This document shows positions 13,701 through 28,600 of a stretch of 64,000 bases of DNA, piece after piece. The stretch comes from Pycnopodia helianthoides (Eukaryota; Echinodermata; Asteroidea; Forcipulatida; Asteriidae): positions 4,298,001 through 4,362,000 of the forward strand of contig CM063258.1 of assembly GCA_032158295.1 (NCBI GenBank), written 5' to 3'. Under the pieces are notes generated by a model. That model was not told where the DNA came from. It made no database searches and saw only the letters and a program-made list of their open reading frames with translations. Numbering within the stretch: the first letter of the stretch is position 1; each line of letters starts with the position of its first letter. The translations under genes and the position numbers were made by a program.

Positions 13701-16658
13701 TTGCATGGTGAGGTATCAATATATATTCGGTTTGCGGTAACACCATGTGTAAAAAATATCTACTTTGATGTGTAGATTTTGTTCTTTAGAGAACTTGTCT
13801 TGCTATTTATTCTACTACCGTGAAGTAGATTTTCGGAATTTGGGAGACTTCTCAGTTCTGAAAAGAACTGTCCTGCTTATTAACTACTACTACCTGGGCG
13901 GGAGGTAAGAAATCGGCCTGGACTACTATCTTTACTTTGTGGATCGGGGGGACTTCTCGTAATTAACTGCACTGACGCAGAGTGAGTTCTTGGTATCAAC
14001 GTTTCGACTAGCTTGCTCTCGTCATCGTCGGGAGAATTCTGGTGTGCTTATCTACTTTTAATGCTAGAACAGCTCTATGAAATCGGGCCCAGGGCCAACA
14101 GGTTCGTACCTCCAGATAGTCAGTGTTGCACACATCATCCACTGGGTTCTGGAGTTCAAACGACAAGAAATCGATGGACATACAGCCCTCTGGGTTACTG
14201 ATGGTGGTCATGCACAGTTGATTGTTGTCGTAAACACCATCCGTCTTCAGGGATTCGATGAGTTTACCAGATTGATCAACGACGACATCGCAACCTGTCA
14301 AGAGACAAAGAAACGTGTTTATACTTCAACAAATCTAAATCTTTCTGCTGTTAACTCTTTTGCTCCGGAATTTAATTTTTGAATTTCTGGAAATTCATAC
14401 GCCCCTTTGGTGCAAAGGAAAGCCAATGGCAGCGAATCAAAGCCGCTGAAACTAGGGTCAGAGGTCATCCAGATGGCAATGTGGCATAAATTATGTAAAA
14501 AGGCACTCGAATTATCTACAGTGACGTCAACGATCCGCTGTGAGCGGCTTTTCTGTGAGCCGCTGTGAGCGGCTCGCAGTAGCGAAAGAGTTAACAACCG
14601 GGAGATCATCCAAAGTGACTAGCACTGTAAACCCATAAGCCAGAAGACACCTGGGTAAAGGTGATGAAGGAATGTTTTAGATGTGTCACGGCCCAGAAGA
14701 TGTACATGAAGAACATCCCTGTTTAATTTTGGTATATTCCTACCTTGCATATTCATTTCAAACCTTTTGTTGTTGTAAATATCTCTTTATCATTTAAATC
14801 TACGAAGCGCCCCCCTACGTTCTAATTTGTATATTTCCCGCTGTTCAAAAACCTGGGACGTCATTCTGAAATTGGCCGAACCTTCATCAACATCTCACCA
14901 ATTTTACAGATTCAATAAAGAACAAGATTCAACAGAGAACTCCAAAGCCAGTTTCCCCGTGCCTATTTAAAGGAACATTACAGAATTGGTAAGAGAAAAA
15001 AACTTTTTGATCACAAATTTTCATAAAACTTACACGGTCTAATGATGATGATAGTAGAAAACATCCCTTGAAATATTTCTGTCTGAAATGCCATATTTGA
15101 TGAGAAATAAATCAAACTAATTTCCGATTGGAGTTTATCGCTCATGAGCGTTTTATTCATGCATTGCATAACACATGCAAATTTGTAATCGGTTTTGCAC
15201 TATTTTCTCGTGACCCAGATGGCCGATCGATCTCAAACTTCTACAGATTTGTCAGTTTATGTATATGGTGGATTATATAAAGTCCTTACACTACCAGCAA
15301 CTGTTTTGTTAGCAAAAACCAATTCTGTAATGTTCCTTTAATACAGTGACCTAACAACAACTTAATGGTCACAGATATGTGAAGGAATAGCCCTAAAGGT
15401 GCCGAGTATGGGACCCCAAAACACAACTTTTTGTAAATAAATTTTATTATGAATTCATCAAACATTATTCAATACAGATCTTCATTGCCTCTCTAGACGA
15501 CTATAATTTGTTAACAAAGCATTTGCTGTTGGAATCTGTCTATAAGTACTCGGGCATTTATTCCAAGATGGGTGGTGTTCTTACTCGGGCACTCGGGCAC
15601 AACACATTCCCTGGTAGCATCGGGTCTATCTGGTGGGCAAGAGGCAGGATCCACCGGGCTACTGTCCGAGGGCTTCTGGCAACTGACGACACGGGTCTGG
15701 ACTGCTTCACCACACGTCGCTGAACACTAAAACGTTTCAAAAGACAATTAACCAAAGATAAAGTTAACACAGAATTATGGAGTCATTCTTATAAAGTGTC
15801 GATACACACACCGTCGCGTTCATGGTGCTTGCTCAAAACATGACCTCATTTGACCTGTCAAACGGCACCAAGGCACAAAGAGGGCACAAAGAGAAGTGAC
15901 CTAAAACGCTATCTGTTTACACCTCGTCAGTGAATCCAAAGAAGACCAATTTGGTGCAGGCCTTTGAATTTCACCTTTGAGAGGACAAGGCCATTTTCAC
16001 TTTGCAAAGGGCACTTCCATTGGAAAATCTTTTAAGTCTACGGGAAGCTTCTGAAGGGGCATGTAGGCCAAAACCAGGAGCAACGGAGGCCTTGGCCTTT
16101 GTGGCCTTCGTGTAATTCCAGGCATGTAATGCCTTCAAGGGTTAAACAAATGCAGCCCCCTTCCACACCTAACAACTCTTTTAAACAAAACATTGCATTT
16201 GTTTTGTTATTTGTTATCATCAGTGGTAGCACTTTTATTTAAATTGTAATGCGCACCATCCACTTTTTAAAGATTTAACTTTAGGTAAAAAATTACTTTT
16301 TGCTGCATGCTCAAAATATAAATCTGTCATTCGACAGCAAGTTTTTGAATGGCGCCCGTTTGACTGGTTCCCTGCTCATTTATTAATAACCGAGCATGAT
16401 CTTACCTCTCCGAATTCGGTTGTGAACCACAGACCCTCCGTGCACTCCACAAATCGGCTGACGGCGTTGTAGCCGCTGTCGGCAATAGAGCCGTTAGAGA
16501 CAAACCGGACGGTAATTAGACCGGAGGCCGAGTAAAATGGTAGAGGGAGCTCATCTCCACAGAGGGGAGCAGTGTTCAGGCTGACTTGACCCAAGTCAAC
16601 CAACTGCAAGCAGGGGAAAAAAAAGACACATTTGAATCAATCTATTAATCGAAGGATG

Positions 16659-16691
<33 letters not shown>

Positions 16692-19600
16692 CATCAATCA
16701 ATCAGTTCAGTCAGTCAGTCAGTCAGTCAGTCAGTCAGTCAGTCAGTCAGTCAGTCAGTCAGTCAGTCAGTCAGTCAGTCAGTCAGTCAGTCAGTCATCA
16801 GTCAGTCAGTCATCATCAAGCAAGTCAATCAATATCAAGTCAATCAATCAATTCAATCAATCAATCAATCAAATCAATCAATCAAGCATCAATCAATCAA
16901 TCAATCAGTCAATCAGTCAGTCATCGGGGTATTTGTAGAGCGCCAGGTTGTGTTTCAGATGAAGAAACTCATCAAGTCACTTGATGGCATCAGATGTACT
17001 TTGTAAATATCGTTGGTCGGTGTACACAAAATGTTGTATCTCCTGAAATAGCACTTAAGTTACGCGCAAGTTTGAAATTGTCATAATGTTGCATCTCGCT
17101 TTAAAATAGCCTGGATGCACACACAAAACAAGTATGCCCCAAGATACATTTTTGTACGAAGCATTTTCGTGCAAGATAAAACATTTTTGCCAAATCGAGA
17201 TACTAGTATTCGCACTGACGCGATGATGTTTGAAGCTCGTAAGAATGATGTCTACCCTAACTACAGGATTTCCCGCAGAGCGAACAAACAAACACTGTTA
17301 AAAAGTGCTACATGGGCTCGGGCGGGAACAGTCGTTATGTACTATAACCAGTCAGGCAGGTATGGGTCAACAAAATGAAAAAATTGACTTTGTATGTCTG
17401 CTGCTAATGCTTTTTTAAATCGTTTTTTTTTTAAAATGAGTTATCGCCTAACTCACAAGGCCGAACATCCACGTCATGGTGAGGGCTACACTTAACCGAT
17501 TTGGGCTGTCGATCCAAACTAACTATCACCAGGGGACGTTGCCACCTACTGGTGAGGCTGAAACAGGGTTACCCTCTTCACAGTCCCTAAGGATGCAGGC
17601 ATGGGTATCATCCATACTAGGTTTTGTTTGAATTTTGTCAGTATGAGTATTCTTTGACGAAGGTTTTGAATTGACGACCAACAGAGGACTGTCTTTAAAT
17701 TTCTTTTGACACCAGCAAAAATTCACAAGACAATGATGATACCTGCAAGAAGTCTTGGCAAGTTCCGTCGGGGTTGGCCTGGATATTGAAATCCAAGAAC
17801 TGCACGGAGATGCAGCCTTCGTCGTTGCGGATGACGGTGACGCAGTTCTCGTTGGGGCCGTACTCATCGGGGTAGTTGGGCGAATACACGGCCTGACCCG
17901 AGGTCACGATTTCACTGCTGCATGGGCTTCCTGAGGGTGGGGGAAAAAAATGTTTAAATGATGATCAGTTGGGGGGGAATAGACACAATCGGCGACCGTA
18001 GTCATGCGACTCATAGTGGGTATAAAATGTAAACAAAACCAAGCAAGCAACATGCAGTGTACATGGAAAAGCATGGCTGCTTCCTACCTTACGGCAGAAG
18101 CACTCGGGCGCAGCCATGCTTTTCTATGCACACTGTTCGTCGCTTCCTTGGTAAGTTTATATTTTATACCCACTATGAGTCACGTGACTACGGTCACCGA
18201 TTGTGTCTATTGCACTGTTCCTCAAGGTTATTAACTCCTTCAAAAACAACTTACTCAATAGACCATGTGACCTGTGACATCACATGTTTACAAAAGAGCC
18301 ACAGAGCCTGGACTTCCGGCGGGCACATTTGTACACAGCTCAATGGAAGAATACAACAAATCTTATGTTTTGCACTGTCTGATTTTCCTCAACTTTTGAT
18401 ATGAAGAAAGGGGGAAATCTCAAAAGCTGTACAGCTGTTGCTTTTGTAAATTTTGAATTTATGTGAAAATTATGACACAAAATATAAATTTTCCCATTGA
18501 ACCAGTGTAGCATCTTGCCCGTCAGGAAATGCATTATAATGTATGAGGTCACCACTCTGTAAACAAATGTAACATGGTCTATAGAATGTTGGAACTTGAT
18601 TTGGCGGCAGTTGCCTCAAGGTTGGGGGTATAACACAAGACAGAATTTGCTCAAAACTAGAAAGTTTGGATTAGAATATTTTACCTGGATCAAGAATAAA
18701 ATGAGGCAACCAGATTGAAGCCGAATCCAGTAGCGGGAAGCATGCCAGTCTCGTTGGACGAGAACGCAACGATGACCTCATTGGTGGTGGATGTGAAGAC
18801 AACCTCGGGACCTTGATTTCCGCAAAGAGTCAACGCCTCACCCTCTGCATTGAAATCAGAGATCTGCACAAAAACAAAAGAGGTTTCACAGGTTATAGAA
18901 CATAATCATGCTGCCAAATTTGTTTGTGTGGTCATGTTCCTTGTATCCAAAAAAGTAACAAAAGCTAATATTCATTGTACAAAAAGAAACCAGACTACTT
19001 CTACTTCCAGCCTTGGTTTGGTTACATCAAGTTGAATGGGAGAAATTCCAGATGGCCGCATCAAAAGGTTGTACTTCAAGATGGTGTAACCACAGAGTTC
19101 AATCATATGTAATTCAACGAAACTGACAAACAGAAAGCCTTCATTAAAAAACCTTTTTATTTTCTTATTTATTAATGTAAGGATTTTGAGGGACCATGCT
19201 GCATAAAAACATCCAGTAAAGTTCAAACGATACACAAAATACAATCAGGAATTTATTTTAAAACACTCAAACGTTATAAAGTACAAAGTACAGTTCATTT
19301 TAAGCCAATCAAGTGATTGTAATTCAAGTCCGTTACTCAAACCCATTTTACTCAAACTCACTACTCAAACCCATTTCGAATAATCAATTCCTTGCATAGG
19401 TTTAATGTGGATATTAAAGCTTGAACTGCGAATATTTGTGATTCTCAGTTTCAATGAAGGAATCATCGTGAGGTTGCACTGGTGAGCCACTTGCTGAAGT
19501 TTGCCTGGTGAGGCACCTGCATGGAAGCTTGCACTGGTGAGGCACACTTGCATGGAAGTTTGCACTGGTGAGGCACACCTGCATGGAAGTTTGCACTGGT

Positions 19601-22600
19601 GAGGCACACCTGCATGGAAAGTTTGCACTGGTGAGGCACACTCTGAATTGCATGTGAGGCAACCGCATGAAGTTTGCACTGGTGAGGCACACTGCATGGA
19701 AGTTTGCACTGGTGAGGCACACCTGCATGGAATTAACTTCATATGTATAAAAGATCTTCTGTGAGAATGTGTGGTTCTAACCAGAACCAATGGTTCACTT
19801 GACCTTTCAACTCTCCCGATGACAAACAGAGAATGTTACCACAAACCCACTTCTTATTGAGGGGAGCATAAGGAGTCCAAAGTCCAACCCTGAAGCAATC
19901 AGGAACAACAAACAAAATCCCCCCTCACCCCACAAACTTTGATATCTCGAGGTTAAACTTGCCTTGACTGAATCCACCTCACAATCGCTCGAGAGACGCA
20001 AGTTGAAAAATGCAATGTCCAGTTGGACCACCATGCCTTCGGGGGCTCGGATGCGGTTGAAACACGACACGTTGTTTGGGTAGGAGAGAGGAAACTCTGG
20101 TGACTCGACAGTGCTGCCATCATCGGTACGGAGCAGCTCACCGGTGCATGCTAACATTGAAACAAAGCAATACAATAGTCATGAAATTTAGGGTGCAAAA
20201 AAAGACTCATTCTGAGTCCGACCAAGTCCCATTCAATTCAGAAAAATGCAGCCAAATGTGATATTTGATACTCCTGATGTCCACTTAATGGGACGTCTTT
20301 GTGGTCGACAACACCATGGCCTCAACTTTTGGTACAGTTGGTTCGGATCCTGGGACCAGCTCTACAGAGCTGTCTTAATTGGGACTGTCTTGAAATTGGA
20401 ACCGATGAAAGCCGGTACCCAGTTCTGCAGAAGAGTGGACCCCCCGGGTCCGGTTTTCCGATTTGGAACCGGGTAACAGAAAGGGATCGCCCGACAAGCC
20501 GACTGCTTGGCTACTTACCGTTGGGCTCAATACACCTGTCCTCCTCGCAAGGCTGCATCGATGTCGGTCGCTCAAGCTCACTGCATTCGCTCTCGTCGAT
20601 TGTTTCGTTGCCGCGGTAGCAGACAACAGAACGAGTCTCGACTCCTTCTCCGCATGTCACGGAGCACTGCAAGAAGACACAGATTTCAAACAGTTACGAC
20701 TGTAGTCGGGTTCCGTGTATTAACATGTCTAAAATTACAGGCGGGGATCATAGGCTTAAACTAAAATCCAGGGACGAGAGTCATTGCTGACCAAAATAAA
20801 CCCGAAACAGGGGTTCAGATCTTAGTAGGTATAAAAAATGATAGCATTCCTGCCTTTTGGTAACCCCTGGTGTTATAGATTCCGAGGAGCTTTTGGGATC
20901 AGTATCCTCTGTGCTAGAATGATCACCAGAATAAGGTTACCAGCGAAAATAGCATGCCACATGGACCACGTGACTGGTATCCTGCTTCTTGTTGCTTAGC
21001 AGAAAACTTCTACGCAATATTTGCAGCTTAAGCAGCTCTACGAAAATGGGCCGTGCTGTGGTTGGGCAGGATTAGTGTATGACTGACTTCTGGCTTCGGG
21101 TTATTCAAAGTCATCTACCCAAAGCCACAACTGCGGCGGACAATTTGGACCCTCTTTTCACTACTGACCTCGGACCATTCAGAGGTCTCGTAACGTGGAG
21201 GTGCCTCTTTCAGTACAGCGTTGTAAATCACTGAGTATCCCCTTGCGGTGGTAGTTGCATCCGTGTGGAAGTACAGGTCGATCAGGGGGCCCTCGGAGTT
21301 CCATTCCAAGGGGAGGTCGTAAGAGCTTCCGCAAAGAAGCTCGGTGGTGTTTTCAAACACATCTCTCACCTTTGGGAATGACGCAGATTATTTTATTCAA
21401 AAAATTTGAAACCAAAGATTCAAGAAAAGTAATGTCCCTGAAGAGGGTATAACAATCGTTCTGTTTTGGACATTGCTTAAAAATTTGGCTTCCGTCCAAG
21501 ACTTGGAATCAAACTAGAGGTAATAAAACTTTAATTCACTGATGCGGCCCATTGGGCCTGGTCACCAGAAGTGTTGGCTCAAATCCCCTTGTGACATCCA
21601 TGTCCTGAACCATAAATTGCTTCTCTTAACCCGGGAGTATAAATGGGGGCCGAGACAGTACTACTAAGAGAGGTTTGCGGTAACACCATGTTAAAATCTC
21701 TTCGTTAACTACCGGTTCTTTTCAGAACCAACAGTTACTCAAAAGAGATTTTAACATGGTGTTACCGCAAACCTCTCTTAGTTATACTCCCACCATGCAA
21801 AGCTTCAAATCCTACTGAGACAGTACTGTTGGATTGAACCTTCAACGTTTATATATCGTCGGCTCAGTGCTATAAGGTCGTTAGTTGCAATTTCAAGTCC
21901 GTAATGATCGAAAGGTCGTTAAGTAAAAAATGCAAATCAATTTGAAAAAAAAAAAATCAAAATCCACAAGTAAATCTTTTCTTAGAAACTGAATGTTTCT
22001 TTTTGCCAAACTTAGTTTTGGAGACCACTCTTGATCAATAAACTCCATTTACCAGGAGCTTCAAAGTATGCAAAACCAATTTGATGAAATCCATACAAAC
22101 TGCACCAATGACCTTATAGTTCTAAGCCGACGATATGAAGCTTGCGGCTGTATTCTCCCAGGGACGTTTGCAGATTATTGAAATCATTCTTAATGAACAG
22201 AGATAGTGTTGAAGAATGTCTTGATATAACTTCTAGGATGTGTGCGCTATACAAGAACCAAGTAACATTATAAACTTCATCACATTACCTCAAGAAAGTC
22301 AAACTGGCAGTTTTCAGATTCTTCGAGGTCGAATGCTGTAAATGTCAAACGGATGTAGTATTCTGGAGGGGATTCGGTGTTTCTAGTCCTCCCAACAACG
22401 GGGGCAGCAAACGCTTTGTCGCAGTCAAAATCATTGGGGTAGTTTTCACCGTTGCCGAAGCCTGGGGAGCTTTCGGAATACTGGAGCATTCCCTCGAGGA
22501 TGGTGGTCGTGTCGCAGCCAAAGGGGGACGGGCAGATCTCCAAGAAGCAAGAGCGCGTTTCTGACGGTCGGTCCTCAGCGATGCACTCTGTCTCATCGAC

Positions 22601-25600
22601 GAGGTTGCTCGCAGAGTCCTTGGTGGCCCGGCAGACGACAGAGCGGAATTCTTCTCCCGAACCACAGGTTGCCGAACACTGGAAAAGACAAAATGACATC
22701 AGCACCGAATAAACGACAGCGATTTCATTTCACAAACTAAACACGACTGTTACTTTTTTGAGGTAAACCAAAACAAGAAATGGTATGCGATCAAGCTAAA
22801 TGAGTCTTTTGTCGACCCTTGTCAATTTTTGTTTTGTTATCTATTTGAAAGAAGTACAATCTCAGCTTTAAGGATATGAAAACCCCGTGTTGATACCACC
22901 TTTGGTTCAAAAGTTATGGAAGTCTAAACACCAAGAGATGTATAGAAATGTAGACCCCTGTCGACCTATTTAGGCCTGTTATTCAATAATGCATTTACCA
23001 ACAAACGACTCATTTAGCTTGATCGCATCACAAATGTCTATACAGCTCGACAATACAATGTTTGCTTTACCTCTGTCCAGGCTGATGTTGTCCAGGAAGC
23101 CGTGCAGGGGTCAAGATTGCAGGTTCGGACTGTCACTGGTTTATCGGCGATGATGCAGAGCGAGTCGTTCACCTGAGCAAAGTTCTCATTCAGATTGAAG
23201 CAGAAGACGTCGCGCATTTCTATTCCGCCCCCGCAGGTCACACTGCAAGCTCCCCATCCGTACGCTAGCCAGAGGTATCTAAAAAACCAGAGATCAACAA
23301 TTAAAAAGTTTGAAATCAGGCATCGTTATCATAACGTCGCATCAGTGCAACAAGGTCTCCTGTCGATGACTAGAGCAAGCTACTTTGAAATCAGGCATTG
23401 TTATCGCAGTAAAAAACAAAAACAAGATCGAGTTGTAAAATTCCACGCTGTTTCAATTGCCACCCGGTGGGTAATGCGAGCCTGGCATAATATAAATCTT
23501 AGTCATAGCATTTACAGCCTACTATTATGACAGTAAAGGTAATTCAGCTATCTTAGGTAGATAGCACACCATGTTGATGAACTACTCGGGATTTTAATCA
23601 CAAAGCCCATTTTAGCGCATGCAGGCCTGCGTGCACGAGTCAAAGCAAGCCATGGATGTTATATCACGATGTTTGGTCGGATTTAATTTTAATTTGAATT
23701 TTCCCACAACATATGCACAACCCGGCAAAAAATAAATTACACTTGCAATACGAGTCCTTGTTGTCGCATCAGTGCAACAAGGTCGCAAAAACAATTTTTG
23801 CTATTTTGAATAAATCACTTTTTAAGGTTAAGAAGTTAAAAAAAAAATCACTGGTTGTTTAAGACAAGTCCACTTGTACAAATGCATTATGAAGACATTT
23901 ATAATAAAAACATTAAAAGTGATATCTACACTTAGTTACTTTTACAACAAGTTTTATGCCTTGAATACCATGAAAATTGTTGATACGACCTTGTTGCATA
24001 GACAATGCACACAGTTTTAGACTGGTCCATACGACCTGTTGATTAAACCTGCATTGCGTGCAATTAATGGGGAATAACGCCATAATTCTTAGTGCAATAA
24101 GGTGGTATGTGTGAGATACGACTTTGTTGCTCGGACCACCTTTCAAGTTATGACGTCATCTATTGTTAATGACCTGTATCTTATTAATTACTTTTTGAAC
24201 AAAATTGTAACTTTTACAGTTTATTCAGACAAAAATAAAGCACCTATCGTATGTTCTTACTCAATTTCACAGAAAATGTGACCTACAACGCTACTGATAA
24301 GCTCCCTAAGGTAGAAAAAACTATTTAAAAAATTTATTTGCCTAACAACCATTTCTAAAGAGGGGAGTTAGTTTAAAACTGTCCACATGACAATGGTGCT
24401 TTTGGGTTGGTAACCCAATGGCGGCTTACTCTGTTGGGCAATCCACTCCAGTGTTGCACGGCCGAGTGGCAGACGGTCTGTCCGCAGGAACGCAGAGAGC
24501 ATCGTCAACCAATTCAGAAGAGCCCGGGAACTCCACACAGTAGACCAGCCGACTCTGCACACCGACATCACAGGTTACCGAGCACTGAGAACAAAATGAG
24601 TTAAAAAGACTATTTAGACAAACTGTCACATACTTTCTCAAAGCCAAGATAAGGGAGATCATCGTCAACAATGGGACAAAGTGTCTACTTCTAGTGTGAC
24701 GACTAATTGATAAGTTACAGCATGGGGTAACAGGCCTGGAATTTCATCTTGGAGAGGGCAAGGCCAATTTCATTTTGTAAAGGGCACTTCCGTTGGAATA
24801 TTTTAAAGTCTATGGGAAACTTATGGGGCATCAAGGCCACGGCCTCCGTTGCCTCAATGTAATTCCAGGCCTGGGGGTAAGGTTGGTAAAACTGCTGCAA
24901 CAGATTTACAGTCTATGAGTCAAGATAAGGTACAGCTTGGTCACGTAGAAAAAAACTTGCAGACAGATGCGCACACTCTGTGAATCAAGATGAGGTACGC
25001 CATTGTCTATGCTGCACCCCTGGTATACCCAGATATTTCCAAGGGTAGAATTTTAAGACCAATTCATCTTCAGAAAAATACGCCCCAAAACGTCCTCCAG
25101 AAATGTCTGTAAACAAAGGATGTTGTGTTCTTACCCCGTTGAAGTCCGTTGTCTGCCAGACGGGATTTAAGCAGTTTGAGGGCGCTGTGCACTCTCTAAT
25201 GAGAGCTGGTAACACGATATTGTTATCCAGGCAAGTCTGGTCGTCGACGCGTACAAGGTCATTCCCTGTGCGTGAGATGCAAATCACTAGACGTGTCTGA
25301 ATACCGCTGCAGTTACATGCGCCGAACGGACCACTCACAAACTGATAGCTACAGAGAAGAAACAAATTGCAAGGTTAGGGTTAACGTTGGTGTTGGGCAT
25401 TGGTCGTGGCCATTGTTTGTAGCAATTTTAGTTTAGTCCTGCTGATAAGAGCCAAACTCAAATTCAGAAAGCTCTTAGGCAAAAATGAGCAGGGAACCAG
25501 TCAAAAGTAATGTGACTGAACAATAATCTTTAGATCGGTAAACCATTTCAGCTAAGCAAAACTGGGCGATGTACTCACATGACTTCACAGGACTGGAGGT

Positions 25601-28600
25601 TGCAGGGTTCCGTCATGGCGGGTTTCTCTCCGGGGCAGTTATCGTCTCCTACAATCTCACTGGTGTCGTTGTTGATACAGACAACGGGACGCAGTCTCAG
25701 ACCGTCACCGCACGTTTCACTACACTGTAAATCAGAACACGTTCGCCGATCAATTCCACCGCCACCATCTTTGTCATGTGCCCCGTCTTCCGTACCACTT
25801 ATGAATATCGATTCATTCGACAGCGAGGAAGGGCCCGACTACTTTGCCCTTCTAGCCTCAGTCTGGTTAAATATTAATAGACCTTGCCACTGTTGACAAA
25901 TAAACCACTCTGGTTGGCATGGATGGCCGAATGTTAGCAAAACATTCAATCGTGTTGACAAATATTGTGACCAAATTCAACATTTCTGCAAACTTTCAAT
26001 TAAAAAGAATACATCCCATGATTGGTTGCTTTGTTTCCAACAAACTCAACTGTATTTTTGAATATTTGTGTTACATTGTTATAAACTGTGGCTATCCGTT
26101 TTTGCTTTGCATTTATGGCTTTCCATAGTTTTCCAACCTTGGTTGGCAAAAACTTGGGCTGTGACGTTTCAAAAGAAAGGTCTATAGTCTTGGTTACACC
26201 CTTTCGGGAGGCCATGTCCCCATGCGTTATACAGTGTAGTTTTTGCTTTGCATTTATGGCTTTCCATAGTTTTCCAACTTTGGTTGGCAAAATTTCAAGC
26301 TGTGATGTTGCAGTGGAAAGGTCTATATCGATACGGATGAGTGTTAAACAAGGGGGCCGTGACAGTCGAGGTCTTTAAAAGATCAGAAATGCCATGGCTT
26401 TGGCAGCGGCTCTGGCTGGATACCTGCAAGCTTCTATTCTTCACTGTTGTACCTGCTGCCAAGAACCATAGCCAATAGCCATAGCAAATAGCCCATAGCC
26501 ATAGCCACTTGATTCAGACACAGCCAAGCCAAACACAATCTTTTACATGAGGGGGGGTTTGTTTAAGTGCTCGTTATCAGAAATGAAAAATTATCAAAGT
26601 TCCGAATCTTGGTTTATCAAATAATGAAACTTTGAACATAATAATAATAATAATAATAATAGTGGATACTTATATAGCGCACTACCGTCTTTCGACGCTC
26701 GCGGCGCTTTGGGAAAAGGGAAACGAATAAACAAATAAACCAGACAAACATACAAAACCAAATTAGAGTACACCTATTGTTCAAATAAATAGGTTTTCAA
26801 CTGAGTTTTAAAACTATCCAAGGAAGGTGATTGGCGAATTTCAATGGGGAGATCATTCCAATGTTTTGGGCCGAGGTATGAGAAGGAACGATTTCCCCAT
26901 GAGCGTTTTATTCTGGGTACTTGAAGGGATAGTGTGTTTGATGAGCGAAAGACTACGTGAAGGAGTGTACATTGTGAGGCTATTCTGTAAGTAGGCAGGG
27001 GCAGATGAATGAAGTGAATGATATACAAGTAATAAAATTTTAAAGGTAATGCGTTTCTCAACAGGAAGCCAATGGAGGGATTGAAGGATTGGTGTTATGT
27101 GTGAATATTTCTTTGTGTATGTTAGTAGTCTGGCTGCAGAATTCTGTAGACGTTTGGGAGGGGGGGGGGTGATTCTGTAGACGTTGGAGCCTATTAACTT
27201 CTTTTTGGGGGAGATTACCAAACAAAGAGTTAGAAAATACTGGTTTTTCTGAATGCGATGAATTTTAGACCAAACAGCGTAATGTGTGACATGACATACT
27301 TGGTATTGGATCGCCATATATGCTGTATTGATTTGAACGATGTGGGAAAGTCCCTTGCAAAAAAATATTTGAGGAGTTATAAAAAAAAAAAGGTTGATCT
27401 TGGAGTTGAAATGTAAAAACCTTACCTCTCCGAACGTTCCAAATTGATAGAGGTAGGTTGGGCACACGGCCAAGTCACAGACTATAGTGGAGACCGGTGG
27501 TATGAGGTTCATGTCCAGACAACCCTGCACGGCAACTATCACGTCCTCCTGGTTCACACACTGGACATCACGTGTCCTCACCCCTGAACCACAGGTCACT
27601 GAGCACTGTAAGGGAAATAGCAACATTTTGTTGGTTAGGTTTTTGGGGGGCGGCAGTGCGGTCGCAGCGGACTTTTACCGATCCAATCCATAGTCCTTGT
27701 AGATGTTATTAACTACATAGACGACGAAAAAATCACCTTGGCTTAATACCATAGAGCTGCTTTCGAATAAAAAAAATAATAAGATAAACATTAAAAGAAA
27801 TTGCCTACAGCTAAAAGGTTTAAACAAGCTGAAATACCATTTTTGACTAGTTTCCTGAAAATTTTTGCTTTGCAGGAAAAGTTGAATTAACATTTTCTAC
27901 TTGAGCAGCTCTATGAAATTGGGTCCTGACTGCCATCTAGCCATCAATAGTCTCCAATTCAACATTTCAGTTTCTTAGTTTATGAATTGTTTACCCCCCA
28001 CCTCAATCACCCCCCCCCTCCCAAAGGTTTTGTCCAAGTCCGCGGGACTCAGTACTGCGCCAAACAAGTCAAATGGCCACAGAGATCCTCCTTTCTATAC
28101 GCAATAGCAATCTTGAATACCGATCGCTCAAAACACAATTTAAGAACCTGACTATTTTGTCTTTCAAGCCTCGGGCCGTATCCGAAATGACAGCTACGGC
28201 TAGGGCTACGACTGTTGCTATGGGTGTTGCTAAGGCCGTCCTATACTTCAACGCATGATGATGCGAAAATCTAGCCGTAGCCGCTAATTCGGACACGGCC
28301 TCAGTCTCATTACGCTGATGGTGTACAGGTTCTCGATCACAGCGCATTCAAAATGAATGCATTAAAAATTGAATGTTGACAGGATTAAAAGAGTCGGGTC
28401 CCTTTCCGAAGGGATAAGAATAAGTATTTCTATTGCTTAATGAACACGGGGAAACGTTACAAGTTGTCATGATATCTTACATCAGTGTATGCTCCGATAG
28501 TGTAGCGAAGAAGAGGGGCACACGCCGGCAGCAAGCACATTCGCTCCGTGTCCAAGTCGCCGATGCCAAAGTTGATGCAGTTTTCCATGGCGACCTGTTG

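Noticed and set aside
16632..17006. Open frame of 124 codons rich in Gln, Ser and Asn
   Set aside because: Translation of the CAAT/CAGT microsatellite.
18690..18692. TGA in exon 26 as the true end of the protease, with a separate CUB/TSP1 gene to its left
   Set aside because: No signal peptide or start exon was seen between 16406 and 18684. Removing one A restores both the frame and the exact phase needed by exon 27. The two-gene reading is kept only as the refuting test.
19365..19790. Open frame of 141 codons on the minus strand
   Set aside because: It runs through the 31-base minisatellite; several frames are open because the unit lacks stops. No protein-like features beyond periodicity.
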